20,499 bases of DNA from a virus, in the IMG/VR virus record IMGVR_UViG_3300044910_000335, positions 1-20,499 of that record; one strand, given 5' to 3'. The notes below the pieces were generated by a model that made no database searches, was not told the DNA's origin, and saw nothing but the letters and a program-made list of their open reading frames with translations. Below are positions 18,156 through 20,499 of this stretch, in pieces. Within the stretch, counting starts at the first letter, position 1; each line of letters starts with the position of its first letter. The translations under genes were made by a program, and so were the position numbers.

Positions 18156-19994
18156 ATGGAAGTGCTGACCGCCGCACTCGCCTACGCATCAAAAGGATTA
18201 CGCGTCATACCAATCGCCCCAGGCGAAAAGTATCCGTCAGGCATCGAATCGTGGCAAACGAAAGCCACCACCGACCCCGACACCATCACCACATGGTTCA
18301 CCAAGACATACAAAGGCTGGGGCGTCGGCATCGCCACAGGCAAGATCACCAACAGCTACCTGTTCGTCCTCGACATCGACGACCGCGAACAACATCGAGG
18401 CTCAGACACACTCGCCGACCTTGAAGCCGAACACGGCGAACTACCACCCACCGTCACCGTCCATACCCCATCCGGTGGCAGGCATCTCTACTTCCGCACC
18501 AGCATCAACGTGCGCAACGACGCAGGCAAACGCCTCGGGCCGGGCTTAGACATCCGAGGCGAGGGCGGACAAGTCCTCGCACCACCAACGCTGCACCCGA
18601 ACGGCAAGCCCTACATCGAAGACGTCGAACACGGCTTCAACAACCCACCCGCATTCGCACCCGACTGGCTCATCCAACGCCTCACCGTAGAACCAAAAAT
18701 CGACCGCCACCAGCCACACGACCTCGACGGACTCCGCGACGACCCCAACCTCCCCAGCACCCGCTACAACTCCACCAGCGACTGGCACAGCCTCCTCACC
18801 GCCGACGGATGGAAACACGCCTACCAACACAACGGCACCGACTACTACATCCGCCCAGGCAAAGACCGAGGCATCTCAGCATCCGTCAACCACAACGGCA
18901 ACGATGCCCTCATCGTCTTCAGCACCAACGCACCCATCCCACCCGGCGGCTACACCCGCTTCGGCTACTACGCCCAAACCCGACACGGAGGCGACTGGAA
19001 AAAAGCCAGCGCCGCCTACCTCGGCACCAACCCCACACCCACCACCACAACGACTCATGAGTTGCTCGAGCAGCTCATCAACTGGCAAGACTTCTGGAAC
19101 CAAGACCACAAATCAGAAGACTGGATCGCCTACCCACTCATCGCACGCGGAAGACAAACAGCACTCTTCGCCGTCAGCAAAGAAGGCAAATCATACATCG
19201 CACTCGCCTGCACCGCAGCCCTCGCCACAGGCAAACCCATCTTCGGACGCCCAGCCCAACCACCCGTCCACGTCCTCTACCTCGACTACGAAATGACCGC
19301 ATCAGACCTGATGGAACGATTGGAGACCCTCGGCTACACCAACGAAGACGACCTCACCCACCTGCACTACGCCCTCATCCCGAGCCTGCCACCACTCAAC
19401 ACCTACGAAGGTGCAGCAGAAGTCATGAAACTCGTAGAACTTACAGGTGCCCAAGTCGTCGTCATCGACACCACCGGACGAGCCGTAGAAGGCGAAGAGA
19501 ACTCCGCAGACACCTACCGCGAGTTCGCCAGGACAACCGGCCTCAGCCTCAAAGCAGCAGGCGTCGCCCTCCTGCGTACCGATCACGCAGGCAAAGACAA
19601 AGGCAAAACCCAAGGCCAACGAGGCTCATCAGCCAAAAACGACGACGTCGACATCGTCTACCACCTCCAACGCGACGGCCACACAATGAAACTCACCCGC
19701 ATCTTCTCCCGCATCGGCTGGGCACCAACCGAAGTCGAACTCGTCGAGGAGCAGCTCGAGGACGACCACAAACCCATCAGGCTCAAAGAAGCCATGGAAA
19801 CCTTCACCGAAGAGACCTACGACCTCGCACGCCGCCTCATGATCGCACTCGGCCTCAAACCCGGCGACAAGCAACAGAACAGCCAAGCCTTCCGACGCCA
19901 AGCCCGCCAAGCAGGCATCAAAGCTCGCAACGACCAATGGGGTCCAGCCCTCCGAGCCATCGCCCAAAACCGCCTAAGAGACCCACTCGCCTAA
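18156..19994 (+). CDS. Bifunctional primase-polymerase / RecA-like helicase
   Basis: 612 residues with AAGGAGA before the ATG. The N-terminal prim-pol domain (about 1-180) has LFVLDIDDRE (69-78, Asp73-x-Asp75), TVHTPSGGRHLYFR (101-114, the SGGxH motif) and GLDIRGEGGQVLAPP (130-144). A linker domain runs to about 300. The C-terminal RecA-like ATPase has Walker A as AVSKEGKS (339-346), with Ala in place of the first Gly, VHVLYLDYEM (371-380), Walker B VVVIDTTGR (434-442) and a DHAGKDKGKT loop. This is the replicative primase-helicase type of small actinophages, which makes primers and unwinds DNA. No DNA polymerase is seen in the window, so synthesis may depend on the host or on genes outside it. 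Confidence 0.85.
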   Translation: MEVLTAALAYASKGLRVIPIAPGEKYPSGIESWQTKATTDPDTITTWFTKTYKGWGVGIATGKITNSYLFVLDIDDREQHRGSDTLADLEAEHGELPPTVTVHTPSGGRHLYFRTSINVRNDAGKRLGPGLDIRGEGGQVLAPPTLHPNGKPYIEDVEHGFNNPPAFAPDWLIQRLTVEPKIDRHQPHDLDGLRDDPNLPSTRYNSTSDWHSLLTADGWKHAYQHNGTDYYIRPGKDRGISASVNHNGNDALIVFSTNAPIPPGGYTRFGYYAQTRHGGDWKKASAAYLGTNPTPTTTTTHELLEQLINWQDFWNQDHKSEDWIAYPLIARGRQTALFAVSKEGKSYIALACTAALATGKPIFGRPAQPPVHVLYLDYEMTASDLMERLETLGYTNEDDLTHLHYALIPSLPPLNTYEGAAEVMKLVELTGAQVVVIDTTGRAVEGEENSADTYREFARTTGLSLKAAGVALLRTDHAGKDKGKTQGQRGSSAKNDDVDIVYHLQRDGHTMKLTRIFSRIGWAPTEVELVEEQLEDDHKPIRLKEAMETFTEETYDLARRLMIALGLKPGDKQQNSQAFRRQARQAGIKARNDQWGPALRAIAQNRLRDPLA

Positions 19995-20016
19995 CCCCAA
20001 AAACGGGGACACGCTC

Positions 20017-20089
20017 ACGGGACAAGAAACTGAAACCCTTGCCAGACAAAGGGACCTGGGTGTGTTACGTAGTAACACCCAGTTCCCGT
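20017..20089 (+). other. Possible three-way-junction element in the 19995-20137 gap
   Basis: ACGGGA (20017-20022) can pair with TCCCGT (20084-20089). Inside lie a 5-base hairpin, CCCTT/AAGGG (20036-20040 and 20049-20053), and a long hairpin, CTGGGT...ACCCAG (20056-20082), whose inner stem is GTTAC/GTAAC around GTA. Alternatively GGGA/TCCC extends the long hairpin. The rest of the 143-base gap shows only a small CCCC/GGGG hairpin just after the helicase stop. The element could be a replication origin, a terminator or a small RNA; it does not fit a tRNA. Confidence 0.4.
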
Positions 20090-20137
20090 CTCACGATTCA
20101 GGCGGTCCCCAGACCACCTCAGCCCTAACCTCAATCC

Positions 20138-20440
20138 ATGCCCATTCGCCGCCCATGCATCGAGTGTCGGCGACTCACCACCTCCATCACCCGCTGCGAC
20201 CTCTGCGCCGGTAAGCGAGAGGCAATCAGGAACGCCAGCCGACCGCACTACAAAGGCGACTACCCCGAGCGCGCTCGACTCGTGAGGGAGACCGCGACCC
20301 ACTGCCACATCTGCGGCCAAGGCGCACGAGACGGCGACCCTTGGACGGCAGATCATGTCTTCGGTCCCGAGTCCGACGTGCTCGCCGCCGCTCATCGCAG
20401 CTGCAACTCGAGCCGCGGCGCACGCGAGCAGCGCGGCTGA
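20138..20440 (+). CDS. HNH endonuclease
   Basis: 100 residues. Cys7, Cys10, Cys20 and Cys23 form one zinc-like site. The HNH core follows: ATHCHICGQG (53-62, Cys56 and Cys59), DPWTADHVFG (67-76, Asp72-His73) and LAAAHRSCNSSRG (82-94, His86, Cys89, Asn90). This is the common small actinophage HNH endonuclease encoded just before the terminase, which is required for DNA packaging in several siphoviruses. TAACCT lies 6 bases before the ATG and there is no Shine-Dalgarno, so the start may be leaderless. The gene is followed by a strong hairpin and then the window end. Confidence 0.85.
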   Translation: MPIRRPCIECRRLTTSITRCDLCAGKREAIRNASRPHYKGDYPERARLVRETATHCHICGQGARDGDPWTADHVFGPESDVLAAAHRSCNSSRGAREQRG

Positions 20441-20469
20441 CCCCGCCCCGGCCTCGACCGGGGTGGGTC
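20439..20469 (+). terminator. Strong hairpin after the HNH gene
   Basis: The arms 20439-20451 and 20458-20469 pair over 12 positions, with one bulged C and one G-U pair, around the loop CCTCGA. The left arm begins in the HNH stop codon. Only a weak AAAA follows instead of a U tract, so it may be a terminator, a processing site or part of the packaging region. Confidence 0.55.
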
Positions 20470-20494
20470 AAAATCTGCGCGAGGGAAGCCGAAA

Positions 20495-20499
20495 ATGAC
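20495..20499 (+). CDS. Start of the next gene (cut by window edge), perhaps terminase
   Basis: ATG at 20495 with GAGGGAAG at suitable spacing upstream. Only five bases are present. By the usual gene order after an HNH endonuclease, terminase small subunit is the expected product, but the sequence does not show it. Confidence 0.3.

Noticed and set aside
20017-20089. tRNA gene
   Set aside because: The 73-base span with three stems suggested a tRNA, but there is no D arm, no T-loop sequence and no anticodon arm in the right place.

Overview
The window is a contiguous piece of a tailed (siphovirus-type) phage genome whose host is most likely an actinobacterium. The phage assignment rests on a tail tube protein, tail assembly chaperones, a 920-residue tape measure protein, a hub-like tail protein, a glycine-rich fibre and a lysis cassette. 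The host assignment rests on a complete WhiB-type gene, a DUF2746-like holin-type protein, and actinophage-style promoters and gene packing. The small protein at 9655 belongs to a type familiar from aquatic phages, which hints at a freshwater or marine host. All supported genes are on the + strand. No integrase or repressor is visible, so lifestyle is undecided. Terminase, portal and capsid genes lie outside; the last bases look like the start of the gene after the HNH endonuclease, often terminase.

Layout: 1-901 holds the end of a glycosyltransferase-like gene and a DUF115-like gene. 914-3573 holds head-tail joining and tail genes: connector, tail terminator-like protein, small protein, major tail protein, a tail assembly chaperone pair with a -1 slippery site, and an HK97 gp10-like protein. 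3609-4325 is a primase-like gene inside the tail cluster with its own promoter. 4341-9900 holds the tape measure, the hub-like protein, a short fibre leader module, the glycine-rich fibre and a small virion-type protein. 9890-11316 is a lysis-type cassette: secreted peptide, two small membrane proteins, M15 endolysin, DUF2746-like protein. 11267-12770 holds an HTH-like protein, a calcineurin-like phosphoesterase and a small conserved protein. After a structured 142-base gap, 12913-14335 holds a secreted lysozyme-like protein, a membrane peptide, WhiB and a PD-(D/E)XK resolvase-like nuclease.

14394-18122 is a tightly overlapping train of early-type genes (RecB/Cas4-like nuclease, OB-fold-like protein, several peptides under 120 residues, a zinc-ribbon peptide, an HTH protein). 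It leads to a primase-polymerase/helicase at 18156-19994. After a second structured gap (19995-20137) come an HNH endonuclease and a strong hairpin.

Many start/stop junctions overlap (TAATG, ATGA or GTGA at 1540, 2847, 10126, 11506, 15518, 16325, 16565, 16786, 17350 and 17791), so translational coupling appears widespread. Base composition is uneven. The block from about 2560 to 7100 is visibly poorer in G+C than the genes on either side, which suggests modular exchange. The observations I rate highest are the primase-like gene embedded in the tail operon, the promoter and leader sequence it shares with the Cas4-like nuclease gene, the -1 frameshift site, the apparent leaderless starts, and the two structured intergenic regions.
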